Shown here one piece after another: positions 1-7,644 of a stretch of 64,000 bases of DNA (its first letter is position 1; every line of letters starts with the position of its first letter). The notes beneath the pieces are model-generated. The model searched no databases. It was not told where the DNA came from and worked only from the letters and a program-made list of their open reading frames with translations. Source of the stretch: Streptomyces sp. NBC_00820 (GTDB lineage: Bacteria; Actinomycetota; Actinomycetes; Streptomycetales; Streptomycetaceae); assembly GCF_036347055.1 (NCBI RefSeq), contig NZ_CP108882.1, positions 4,940,501 through 5,004,500 on the forward strand, in the 5' to 3' direction. Made by a program: the position numbers and the translations under genes.

Positions 1-1182
1 GGGACGACCGTGCTCGCCGCGGCGACGGCCAAGGCCGGGGCGGACGCGACCACCGCGGGAGCGCTCGCCGAGGTCACCGAGCTCGCCGAGCGGTGCCTGC
101 TCGCCGGGCTGCCGGACGCGTTGCCCGTGGTGATGCGGGTGCTCGCCGACCGGGCGGCCATGGACGCCGACGTGGGGCACCTCGCCCAGGCGCTGCCCGC
201 CCTGGTCCGTTCGCTGCGCTACGGCGACGTGCGCGGCAGCGACACCGGCGCGCTGGCCGGCGTCGCGGTGGGCCTCGCCGAGCGCGTCTTCGTCGGACTG
301 CCGTCGGCCTGCGCCGCCCTGGACGCGGACGCGGCGGAGGAGATGCGGGGTCATGTGGACGCCGTGCACGGCGCCGTGAGCCTCCTGGCGGAGACCCTGC
401 CCAGCGCTTCGGCCTCCGGCCACGGCGAACCGTCCAGCGCTTCGGCCTCCGGCCACAGTGAACCGTCAGGCGCCGCGGCCTCCGGGCGGGGTGACGTGCC
501 CGGTGCCGCGGTCTCCGGGCGTGGGGAGCGGTCGGACGTACCCGAGTCCGTGCGCGGGGACCGGTCGGGTGCCGTGGGCGCCGGACGCGGACGGACACCG
601 GCGGCTCCGGCCTCCGGGCACGGTGATCTGCGCGGCCGTTGGCGCTCGGTGCTGCGTGCGCTGTCCCTGCGGGACACCGTGCCCGGCGTGATCAGGGGGC
701 GGGCCGTACGCCTGCTGCTGGACGAGGGCGCGCTGGAGGCGGAGGAGGCGGCCCGGCTGATGGGGCTGGTGCTGTCGCCCGGGACGCCGCCCGCTGACGC
801 GGCCGCCTGGATCGAGGGCTTCGCCGGCGGCGGGGGCGGGATGCTGCTGGTGCACGACCAGCGGCTGCTCGGCCTGGTCGACGCCTGGCTGACCGCCGTG
901 CCCGCGGAGGCCTTCACGGACGTACTGCCGCTGCTGCGGCGCACCTTCTCGGCGTACGAGCCCGGGGTGCGCAGGACCCTCGGCGAACTGGTGCGGCGGG
1001 GGCCGGGAGCCGGGGCCGGTGCCGTGGCCGACGCGGCCGGGACGCCGGGCTTCGCGGCGGAACCGGACCGCGAGCGCGCGGACGCGGTGCTGCCCGTCCT
1101 GCGGCTGCTGCTCGGCCTGGACGACGGGCCGGGGGAGCGGGCATCGACCGACGACAACGGTTTGGTGGGAGTGGGCGCATGA
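1..1182 (+). CDS. DUF5682 family protein, C-terminal part (5' end outside window)
   Basis: The reading frame is open from the first base, so this is the 3' end of a longer gene. The C-terminal half (from about base 630) resembles the end of Streptomyces DUF5682 proteins, which commonly sit between a MoxR-type AAA ATPase and a VWA protein; the biochemical role is unknown. The middle carries about six degenerate 33-nt repeats (11 residues, Ser/Ala/Gly-rich) that look like a disordered linker. The stop overlaps the ATG of the VWA gene by 4 bases, so the two are translationally coupled. Family assignment rests on context and the C-terminal pattern. Confidence 0.7.
   Translation, partial: GTTVLAAATAKAGADATTAGALAEVTELAERCLLAGLPDALPVVMRVLADRAAMDADVGHLAQALPALVRSLRYGDVRGSDTGALAGVAVGLAERVFVGLPSACAALDADAAEEMRGHVDAVHGAVSLLAETLPSASASGHGEPSSASASGHSEPSGAAASGRGDVPGAAVSGRGERSDVPESVRGDRSGAVGAGRGRTPAAPASGHGDLRGRWRSVLRALSLRDTVPGVIRGRAVRLLLDEGALEAEEAARLMGLVLSPGTPPADAAAWIEGFAGGGGGMLLVHDQRLLGLVDAWLTAVPAEAFTDVLPLLRRTFSAYEPGVRRTLGELVRRGPGAGAGAVADAAGTPGFAAEPDRERADAVLPVLRLLLGLDDGPGERASTDDNGLVGVGA
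403..567. repeat. 33-nt in-frame tandem repeat (about 5 units)
   Basis: Units begin at 403, 436, 469, 502 and 535. The first two are nearly identical and the later ones diverge. Each encodes 11 residues of the type SASASGHGEPS, so copy-number change would preserve the reading frame of the DUF5682 gene. Confidence 0.8.
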
Positions 1183-2387
1183 CGACGAATCCGATGGTGG
1201 ACAGCACCGGCACCGGCACCGGCACCGGCATTGGCCCCGGCGACACCGCGCGTGAGCGGCTGCGGCGCTGGCGGCTGGTGCTCGGCGGAGACCAGGCGGA
1301 CGGCACCGGATGCGTGCTGTCGGGCCGGGACGCGGCGATGGACGGCACACTGGCCGCGCTGTACGGCAAGGAGGACAAGGGGCAGGCGGGCCGGGAGCGT
1401 TCGGCGGGACTCGGCGCGTCCGCCCCGTCCGTGGCCCGCTGGCTCGGCGACATCCGCACCTACTTCCCCTCCTCCGTCGTCCAGGTCATGCAGCGCGACG
1501 CCATCGACCGGCTCGGGCTGGCCGCGCTGCTGCTGGAGCCGGAGATGCTGGAGGCGGTGGAGGCCGACGTGCATCTGGTCGGCACGCTACTCTCGCTCAA
1601 CAAGGCGATGCCGGAGACGACGAAGGAGTCGGCGCGGGCGGTCGTGCGCAAGGTGGTCGAGGACCTGGAGAAGCGGCTCGTCACGCGCACCCGGGCCACC
1701 CTCACCGGAGCCCTCGACCGCAGTGCCCGGATCAGCCGGCCGCGCCACCACGACATCGACTGGAACCGCACCATCGCGGCCAACCTCAAGCACTACCTGC
1801 CCGAGTACCGCACGATCGTGCCGGAGCGGCTCATCGGCTACGGGCGGGCCGCGCAGTCCGTGAAGAAGGAGGTCATCCTCTGCATCGACCAGTCCGGGTC
1901 GATGGCTGCGTCGGTGGTCTACGCGTCCGTGTTCGGGGCGGTGCTCGCCTCCATGCGGTCCATCAGCACCCGGCTCGTCGTCTTCGACACGGCGGTCGTC
2001 GATCTCACCGACCAGCTGGACGACCCGGTCGACGTCCTCTTCGGCACCCAGCTCGGCGGCGGCACGGACATCAACCGCGCGCTGGCCTACTGCCAGTCGC
2101 GGATCACCCGGCCGGCCGAGACGGTCGTGGTGCTGATCAGCGACCTGTACGAGGGCGGCATACGCAACGAGATGCTCAAGCGGGTCGCGGCGATGAAGGC
2201 GTCCGGGACGCAGTTCGTGACGCTGCTCGCCCTGTCGGACGAGGGTGCGCCCGCGTACGACCGGGAGCACGCGGCCGCGCTCGCCGCGCTCGGTGCACCG
2301 GCGTTCGCCTGCACACCGGATCTGTTCCCCGAGGTGATGGCGGCGGCGATCGAGAAGCGGCCGCTGCCGATACCGGACACCGCGTGA
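1179..2387 (+). CDS. VWA domain-containing protein
   Basis: This 402-residue protein has a von Willebrand factor A domain in its C-terminal half. The MIDAS motif DQSGS lies at about residues 237-241, a conserved Thr in a GGGTDIN stretch near 297, and a further acidic ISDLYEGG segment follows. In bacteria such VWA proteins usually work with MoxR-type AAA ATPases as metal-dependent adaptors or chaperones. The N-terminus holds a short GGCACC-repeat stretch (TGTGTG) and a basic region. The ATG overlaps the upstream stop (ATGA). After the stop, about 90 bases of purine-rich sequence precede the next gene. Confidence 0.85.
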   Translation: MTTNPMVDSTGTGTGTGIGPGDTARERLRRWRLVLGGDQADGTGCVLSGRDAAMDGTLAALYGKEDKGQAGRERSAGLGASAPSVARWLGDIRTYFPSSVVQVMQRDAIDRLGLAALLLEPEMLEAVEADVHLVGTLLSLNKAMPETTKESARAVVRKVVEDLEKRLVTRTRATLTGALDRSARISRPRHHDIDWNRTIAANLKHYLPEYRTIVPERLIGYGRAAQSVKKEVILCIDQSGSMAASVVYASVFGAVLASMRSISTRLVVFDTAVVDLTDQLDDPVDVLFGTQLGGGTDINRALAYCQSRITRPAETVVVLISDLYEGGIRNEMLKRVAAMKASGTQFVTLLALSDEGAPAYDREHAAALAALGAPAFACTPDLFPEVMAAAIEKRPLPIPDTA

Positions 2388-2599
2388 CAGCGGAGGAAGC
2401 CCGAGGCCCGAGGAAGCCCGGGGAGGACGGCGGAAAGCGGAGGAAAGCCGTGGAAAGCCAAGGGGAGCCGGGGAAAGGGGAAATGGCGGTCCATCAGTGA
2501 CCGCGGGCTTGCGTGATCTCGGGCGTGCCGTGCGAGGATCATCGCCGCCCGTGCTGCGCCTCGGGCACCGTTCCGCCGTACGGGAGGACCCGTCCCCTC

Positions 2600-3535
2600 T
2601 TGACCCTGCCAGCCACCCTCTTCGGTACCACCGTGCGCCTGTTGCGTACGGCGGTGGCCCGGCGTGCGCTGCAACTGGTCCTGCTGGTCGGTGGACTGTT
2701 CCTGCTCGGCTTCCTCTGCGGGGAGCAGGCGCACGCGGCCGAGGGCGCACTCGTGGCCCCTGTGGCCCCAGTGACTTCCGTGACCTCTGTGGCCTCCGTG
2801 GTGACCGCGACCCCCGTGGCCGTGGTGCAGTCGGTGACCGGACATACGGACACCGGGCGCGAGATCAACGGAGACACAATTGTCCCCGTTCAGCCCGTCA
2901 CCGAGCTGGTCCTCACTCCCGTACGGACCGTGCTGGACACCGCGTCCCAGGTGCTTGACGCGACTCAAGTGAAGGTGTCGCCGCCGTCGGCGCCGCCCGG
3001 AATGCCCCTGCCGGTGCTTTCCCGGGCACCGGAGCCGTCGACGAGTCCGCTGTCCGACGCGCCGGTCACCTCCGAGCCTCCGCAGGGGCCCGGTGCCACG
3101 GCAGCCCCCGCCTCGGCCCCGGCCGACAGCACCCGCGCCGACGGCACCCGGGCCAACGACGCCCGCGCCGAAGGCCGTACCGCGGCGCGTGCCGAGTCCG
3201 GCACGGCCGTCGAGCTCGCGCCGGCGCCGGCCACCCCGTACGGGCCGGGCCGAGTGCAGGCCCCGCAGCGTCCCACCCACGCGCGCACCTTCGCCGGCCG
3301 TGTACACAGCGCCGCCGAGTCCGTCGGCGTACCCGGACATCCCGCGCCCGGCGGGGCCCCGGACGGTGTGCTCGGCAAGCAGGCCGCCGACGGCGGCGTG
3401 CCCCGGCACGGTGACACGTACGCCGTCGCCCTCTCCGGCCGCGCGCCCGTGCGGCTCGTGTCCGGTGCCACCGCGCGCACCGACGCGTCCCGCACCCGGG
3501 AACGGCACCGGGACATCCCCGTCTTCCCCGGCTGA
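2600..3535 (+). CDS. Secreted or membrane-anchored low-complexity protein, unknown function
   Basis: I do not recognise a family. From a TTG at 2600, preceded by GGGAGGA at 2582-2588, the protein has a basic start, a hydrophobic helix (about residues 19-37) and an AQAHAAE-type signal-peptidase site. A Val/Pro/Ala-rich segment and a long disordered Pro/Ala/Ser/Arg tail follow. An in-frame GTG at 2513 would put a Cys-rich leader before the signal peptide and has no ribosome site, so I prefer the TTG. About 311 residues, probably exported. Coding potential is supported by GC3 and the signal peptide, not by homology. Confidence 0.55.
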   Translation: MTLPATLFGTTVRLLRTAVARRALQLVLLVGGLFLLGFLCGEQAHAAEGALVAPVAPVTSVTSVASVVTATPVAVVQSVTGHTDTGREINGDTIVPVQPVTELVLTPVRTVLDTASQVLDATQVKVSPPSAPPGMPLPVLSRAPEPSTSPLSDAPVTSEPPQGPGATAAPASAPADSTRADGTRANDARAEGRTAARAESGTAVELAPAPATPYGPGRVQAPQRPTHARTFAGRVHSAAESVGVPGHPAPGGAPDGVLGKQAADGGVPRHGDTYAVALSGRAPVRLVSGATARTDASRTRERHRDIPVFPG

Positions 3536-3674
3536 GCCACCCACCAGCACGCTTCCCGGCGTCGGCACGGGTGCCCCGCCTCGGTCCGCCCCCCTGCTCT
3601 TCCCCCTGCCCCCCTCCGTCCAGGGCCTGGCGCCCTCCGTACGGCGTGCGGGACCCGCGGCAGGGCATCAGCTA

Positions 3675-3744
3675 CCAGGACCGGGCTGCCAGGACCGGGC
3701 CGCCAGAACCGGGCTGCGAGGACTGGGCCGCCAGGACCGAGGCA
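3675..3744. repeat. 14-nt tandem repeat, five units
   Basis: Five adjacent degenerate copies of CCAGGACCGGGCTG begin at 3675, 3689, 3703, 3717 and 3731. The period is not a multiple of three and there is no convincing frame, so it is non-coding. Confidence 0.8.
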
Positions 3745-3929
3745 TCAGAAGCCGAGGCACCGGAAAGCGCGTCACCAGGACCGCGTGCCCGCGAAGAACT
3801 CCGCGGGGTCGCCGGATACGGACGGCCGAATGCCGTCGGACCGTCCGGCCGAGCTCCCGCGGCGGGGCGGGTGGTCTCCATCGGGGTGGGGATCAACCGC
3901 ACCGGCCCCGGTTGTCCGGGGCCGTCCCA

Positions 3930-3967
3930 GGGGCCTCACCGGGTCAACCCCAGCCCGGTGAGGCCCC
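3930..3967 (+). terminator. Perfect 14-bp hairpin, probable terminator
   Basis: Arms GGGGCCTCACCGGG (3930-3943) and its exact complement (3954-3967) flank a 10-nt loop. It lies about 400 bases after the secreted-protein gene and before the sucC leader, and probably insulates sucCD. Confidence 0.7.
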
Positions 3968-4025
3968 GCACACCGACGCGGTACCGGCTCGCTTTCGGCA
4001 CGCCGTGTCAGGAAAACCGACATCA

Positions 4026-4041
4026 TGTGACAGGTATCACC
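4026..4041. promoter_or_regulatory. CRP-like palindrome upstream of sucCD
   Basis: TGTGA-N6-TCACC matches the classic cAMP-receptor-protein half-site arrangement and the GTG/CAC core reported for Streptomyces Crp. It lies 180 bases before the sucC start. Binding is inferred from sequence only. Confidence 0.35.
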
Positions 4042-4220
4042 GCCCAGGTGTGACCCGCGATTTAGGGGCCTCAGGCAAGCGGGGATAACCTGCGGGACGG
4101 ACATGCCGCGCGCTCGGACACCGTGTGCGCCCCTCTAGTGACAAGCGGACGTCACGTTGCCCTTCGCGGCACGCCCACGCATCCAACGAACCGCGAGATC
4201 ACTGATAGGGACGGAAGCGC

Positions 4221-5399
4221 GTGGACCTGTTCGAGTACCAGGCGAGGGACCTCTTCGCCAAGCACGATGTACCGGTGCTGGCCGGTGAAGTCATCGACAC
4301 GCCTGAGGCGGCGCGCGAGATCACCGAGCGTCTGGGCGGCAAGTCCGTCGTCAAGGCGCAGGTGAAGGTCGGTGGTCGTGGAAAGGCCGGCGGCGTCAAG
4401 CTCGCCGCCACCCCGGACGAGGCCGTCGCCCGCGCGACGGACATCCTCGGCATGGACATCAAGGGCCACACGGTCCACAAGGTGATGATCGCCGAGACCG
4501 CTCCGGAGATCGTCGAGGAGTACTACGTCTCCTACCTCCTCGACCGTGCGAACCGCACCTTCCTCTGCATCGCCTCCGTCGAGGGCGGCATGGAGATCGA
4601 GGAGGTGGCGGCCACCCGCCCCGAGGCCGTCGCCAAGATCGCGATCAACGCCATCGACGGCGTGGACGAGGCCAAGGCCCGCGAGATCGTCGAGGCCGCC
4701 AAGTTCCCGGCCGAGGTCGCGGACAAGGTTGTCAACGTCCTGATCACGCTGTGGGACACCTTCATCAAGTCGGACGCCCTCCTCGTCGAGGTCAACCCGC
4801 TCGCGAAGGTCGCCTCCGGTGACGTCATCGCCCTCGACGGCAAGGTGTCGCTCGACGAGAACGCCGAGTTCCGCCACCCCGAGTACGAAGAGCTGCACGA
4901 CAAGGACGCGGCCAACCCGCTCGAGGCTGCGGCCAAGGCCAAGGGCCTCAACTACGTCAAGCTCGACGGCGAGGTCGGCATCATCGGCAACGGCGCGGGT
5001 CTCGTCATGAGCACCCTGGACGTCGTCGCGTACGCCGGTGAGAACCACGGTGGCGTCAAGCCCGCCAACTTCCTGGACATCGGTGGCGGTGCCTCCGCCC
5101 AGGTCATGGCGAACGGCCTGGAGATCATCCTGGGCGACCCGGACGTCCGGTCCGTGTTCGTCAACGTCTTCGGTGGCATCACCGCCTGTGACGAGGTCGC
5201 CAACGGCATCGTCCAGGCGCTGAAGCTCCTCGAGGACCGCGGCGAGAAGGTCGAGAAGCCGCTCGTCGTCCGCCTCGACGGCAACAACGCCGAGCTGGGC
5301 CGCAAGATCCTCACCGACGCCAACCACCCGCTGGTGCAGCGCGTCGACACCATGGACGGCGCGGCCGCCAAGGCCGCCGAGCTGGCCGCCGCCAAGTAA
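4221..5399 (+). CDS. sucC: Succinate-CoA ligase (ADP-forming) subunit beta
   Basis: This is the beta subunit of succinyl-CoA synthetase, which with SucD interconverts succinyl-CoA, ADP and phosphate with succinate, CoA and ATP in the TCA cycle. The 392-residue length is normal. The N-terminus ([15 protein letters not shown]) and the GGRGKAGG nucleotide-binding loop near residue 55 belong to the ATP-grasp half. [11 protein letters not shown] and FVNVFGGIT near the C-terminus form the ligase half. The start is GTG with AGGGACGGA upstream. sucD follows after 27 bases with a shared terminator, so the pair is an operon. Confidence 0.97.
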   Translation: MDLFEYQARDLFAKHDVPVLAGEVIDTPEAAREITERLGGKSVVKAQVKVGGRGKAGGVKLAATPDEAVARATDILGMDIKGHTVHKVMIAETAPEIVEEYYVSYLLDRANRTFLCIASVEGGMEIEEVAATRPEAVAKIAINAIDGVDEAKAREIVEAAKFPAEVADKVVNVLITLWDTFIKSDALLVEVNPLAKVASGDVIALDGKVSLDENAEFRHPEYEELHDKDAANPLEAAAKAKGLNYVKLDGEVGIIGNGAGLVMSTLDVVAYAGENHGGVKPANFLDIGGGASAQVMANGLEIILGDPDVRSVFVNVFGGITACDEVANGIVQALKLLEDRGEKVEKPLVVRLDGNNAELGRKILTDANHPLVQRVDTMDGAAAKAAELAAAK

Positions 5400-5426
5400 G
5401 CACTCAGGACGAGGACACAACACACC

Positions 5427-6311
5427 ATGGCTATCTGGCTCAACAAGGACAGCAAGGTCATCGTCCAGGGCATGACCGGCGCCACCGGCATGAAGCACAC
5501 CAAGCTCATGCTGGGTGACGGCACCGAGGTCGTGGGCGGCGTGAACCCGCGCAAGGCGGGTCAGACCGTGGACTTCGACGGCACCGAGGTACCGGTCTTC
5601 GGCACCGTCAAGGAGGCCATCGAGAAGACCGGCGCCAACGTCTCCGTCATCTTCGTGCCGGAGAAGTTCACCAAGGACGCGGTCGTCGAGGCCATCGACG
5701 CCGAGATCCCGCTGGCCGTCGTGATCACCGAGGGCATCGCCGTGCACGACACGGCCGCCTTCTGGGCGTACGCCGGCAAGAAGGGCAACAAGACCCGCAT
5801 CATCGGCCCGAACTGCCCCGGCATCATCACGCCGGGCCAGTCGAACGTCGGCATCATCCCGGGCGACATCACGAAGCCGGGCCGCATCGGCCTGGTCTCG
5901 AAGTCCGGCACGCTGACGTACCAGATGATGTACGAGCTGCGTGACCTCGGCTTCTCGACCGCCGTCGGCATCGGTGGCGACCCGATCATCGGCACCACGC
6001 ACATCGACGCCCTGGCCGCGTTCCAGGACGACCCCGACACCGACCTGATCGTGATGATCGGTGAGATCGGTGGCGACGCCGAGGAGCGCGCGGCCGCGTT
6101 CATCGCCGAGAACGTGACCAAGCCGGTCGTCGGCTACGTCGCGGGCTTCACCGCGCCCGAGGGCAAGACCATGGGCCACGCCGGCGCCATCGTCTCCGGT
6201 TCGTCCGGTACCGCCCAGGCGAAGAAGGAGGCCCTCGAGGCCGCCGGCGTCAAGGTCGGCAAGACGCCGACCGAGACGGCGAAGCTCGCGCGCGAGATCC
6301 TGAGCGCCTGA
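5427..6311 (+). CDS. sucD: Succinate-CoA ligase subunit alpha
   Basis: The alpha subunit carries the CoA-binding Rossmann domain and the phosphohistidine. The N-terminal [18 protein letters not shown] motif is diagnostic. The active His is residue 251 in GHAGAIVSG, and the conserved [11 protein letters not shown] lies near residue 130. At 294 residues it is full length. ATG start, 27 bases after sucC, followed closely by a strong terminator. Confidence 0.97.
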   Translation: MAIWLNKDSKVIVQGMTGATGMKHTKLMLGDGTEVVGGVNPRKAGQTVDFDGTEVPVFGTVKEAIEKTGANVSVIFVPEKFTKDAVVEAIDAEIPLAVVITEGIAVHDTAAFWAYAGKKGNKTRIIGPNCPGIITPGQSNVGIIPGDITKPGRIGLVSKSGTLTYQMMYELRDLGFSTAVGIGGDPIIGTTHIDALAAFQDDPDTDLIVMIGEIGGDAEERAAAFIAENVTKPVVGYVAGFTAPEGKTMGHAGAIVSGSSGTAQAKKEALEAAGVKVGKTPTETAKLAREILSA

Positions 6312-6328
6312 GTCTTCCGACCCGCTGT

Positions 6329-6365
6329 CGGTGGGCCCGCTCCCTTTTCGGGAGCGGGCCCACCG
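6329..6365 (+). terminator. sucCD terminator
   Basis: A perfect 16-bp stem (CGGTGGGCCCGCTCCC and its complement) with a TTTTC loop lies 18 bases after the sucD stop. A 19-nt part of the right arm is repeated at 6399-6417, apparently a partial duplication of the terminator. It also ends the convergent XRE/sigma-like gene region. Confidence 0.9.
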
Positions 6366-6448
6366 CCGTTTCCGGGGGCGGACCCGCCGCTGATTCCAGG
6401 AGCGGGCCCACCGCCGTCTCCGCCCGGGGCCGGACGGAACCAGGCGGG

Positions 6449-7540
6449 TCAGCGTGCCGCCGGAAAGAGCCGTTCGGGACCGCTCTCCGCCGCCCCGTGC
6501 AGCTTGGCCCGCAGGGCGATCTCGGTCGGGGAGAGGGGACCCATGGCCGGGGCCACGGGGACTCCGTGCACCGCCTGCGCCGGGGCGATGGGCGGTACGT
6601 AGTGCGTCGGAGCCGTACGCAGGGTCAGTGCCGTCGCGCCGACGATGGCGACCGTGAACGCGATGGCCGCCTGGGTCCAGAAGATGTTGCGGCGTTCGCC
6701 GACGGTCCGGACCGTCGTCGGCTGGGCGGCGCGCAGCCTCTCCGTGGAGGCCAGTTCGGTCAGTCGGCGGTGCAGCGCCGCGGGATCGGCGAGTTCCGGG
6801 ACCTGTGCGGCCACGGCCTCCCGCGCACGGGTCAGCCGGCCGGCCGCGGCCGGCGTGCTCGCCTCCGTCTCCGCCGCCGTCTCCGGCAGGTCGAGGCCGA
6901 CGCCGTCGTACAGGACGAGCGTGCGCCGGTACGACGGCGGGAGCTTCAGCAGCGCGTGCAGCAGGGCGCGGTCGGCGGGGTCGGCGGGCGGGGCTTCGGG
7001 GGAGCGGTGGCGGCGGCGGAAGCGGTGCCAGGGGGAGAGGGCGTACTCGTACGCCGTCGACCTGATCCACCCGCCCGGGTCACGGTCACGGGCCACCTCG
7101 GGCCATTGCTGCCAGGCCAGTTGGAAAGCCCGTTCGACGGCTTCCCGGGCCAGTTCGCGGCGGCCGGTGAGCAGGTAGGCCTGGCGTACGAGGGCGGGGG
7201 CGCAGAACGCGTACAGCGCATCGAAGGCCTGATCGGGGGTCAGGGACGGGAGGCCGGGGGGCGCCGATGCCGAAGTGATCGAACGTTTCTCCTGATACTC
7301 CTCGTTCGTTCGCTCCTGACTCCCGTCCGCCGTGGGCGGCGGCGCGAGCGCGGCGATCAGGCGGGCGTAGGCCGCGCCCTGGGGGCCGCTCGGTACGGTT
7401 CGGCCCCGCTCCCAGGCGCGTACCGTCGCGCGACTGACGCCCACGCGGGTGGCGACCTGAGTCTGCGTCAGTGAGCTTGCCTCGCGCAGACGTCGGCGTT
7501 CCTTCGGCGGTGGGAGCGGGCCGGCAGGGTTCTGCTTCAC
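6449..7540 (-). CDS. XRE-type HTH / ECF sigma-like / single-TM fusion protein
   Basis: The 363-residue protein joins three modules. Residues 13-65 are an XRE helix-turn-helix (TQTQVATRVGVSRATVRAWERG). Residues 100-245 have the shape of an ECF sigma factor: a region-2-like helix block (AFDALYAFCAPALVRQAYLL, EAVERAFQLAWQQW) and a region-4-like block (LKLPPSYRRTLVLYDGVGLDLPETA). Residues 287-308 form one transmembrane helix, followed by a short Pro-rich tail. The GTG start has GGAGGGGTGA upstream. It is divergent from perM and convergent with sucD. It may be a membrane-tethered regulator; whether the sigma-like part binds RNA polymerase is unknown. Confidence 0.8.
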   Translation of the reverse strand: MKQNPAGPLPPPKERRRLREASSLTQTQVATRVGVSRATVRAWERGRTVPSGPQGAAYARLIAALAPPPTADGSQERTNEEYQEKRSITSASAPPGLPSLTPDQAFDALYAFCAPALVRQAYLLTGRRELAREAVERAFQLAWQQWPEVARDRDPGGWIRSTAYEYALSPWHRFRRRHRSPEAPPADPADRALLHALLKLPPSYRRTLVLYDGVGLDLPETAAETEASTPAAAGRLTRAREAVAAQVPELADPAALHRRLTELASTERLRAAQPTTVRTVGERRNIFWTQAAIAFTVAIVGATALTLRTAPTHYVPPIAPAQAVHGVPVAPAMGPLSPTEIALRAKLHGAAESGPERLFPAAR

Positions 7541-7644
7541 AACTCACCCCTCCGTGCGAAAAAGTACATAAACATATATTGGGCGACACATCGGTGGTTC
7601 GCCTGTTACGACGGTAAAGCGCGTGTCGTTGGGACCATGGCGGC
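7541..7644. promoter_or_regulatory. Divergent promoter region (XRE-fusion gene / perM)
   Basis: A 104-base divergent spacer contains an AT-rich block at 7560-7584 (AAAAAGTACATAAACATA onward) that stands out sharply in this genome. It lies just upstream of the minus-strand ribosome site, so it probably carries that gene's promoter. I cannot fix -35/-10 boxes with confidence. Confidence 0.45.

Larger units (their letters stand above)
3536..4220. other. Intergenic region upstream of sucC
   Basis: This 685-base non-coding stretch holds a 14-nt tandem repeat (3675-3744), a strong hairpin (3930-3967) and a CRP-like palindrome (4026-4041). A less GC-rich leader with GGGATAACC at 4081-4089 runs up to the sucC ribosome site. 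Short open frames here have no ribosome sites or recognisable products. Confidence 0.6.

Noticed and set aside
3772..4104. A 110-codon minus-strand frame between the secreted-protein gene and sucC
   Set aside because: It spans the terminator hairpin and the CRP-like site and lacks coding bias and a ribosome site.
4152..7070. A very long open frame (over 900 codons) antisense to sucC and sucD
   Set aside because: It mirrors the codon bias of the highly conserved sucCD genes, encodes a low-complexity Arg/Gly/Asp/Val sequence and has no ribosome site; such frames are usual in GC-rich DNA.
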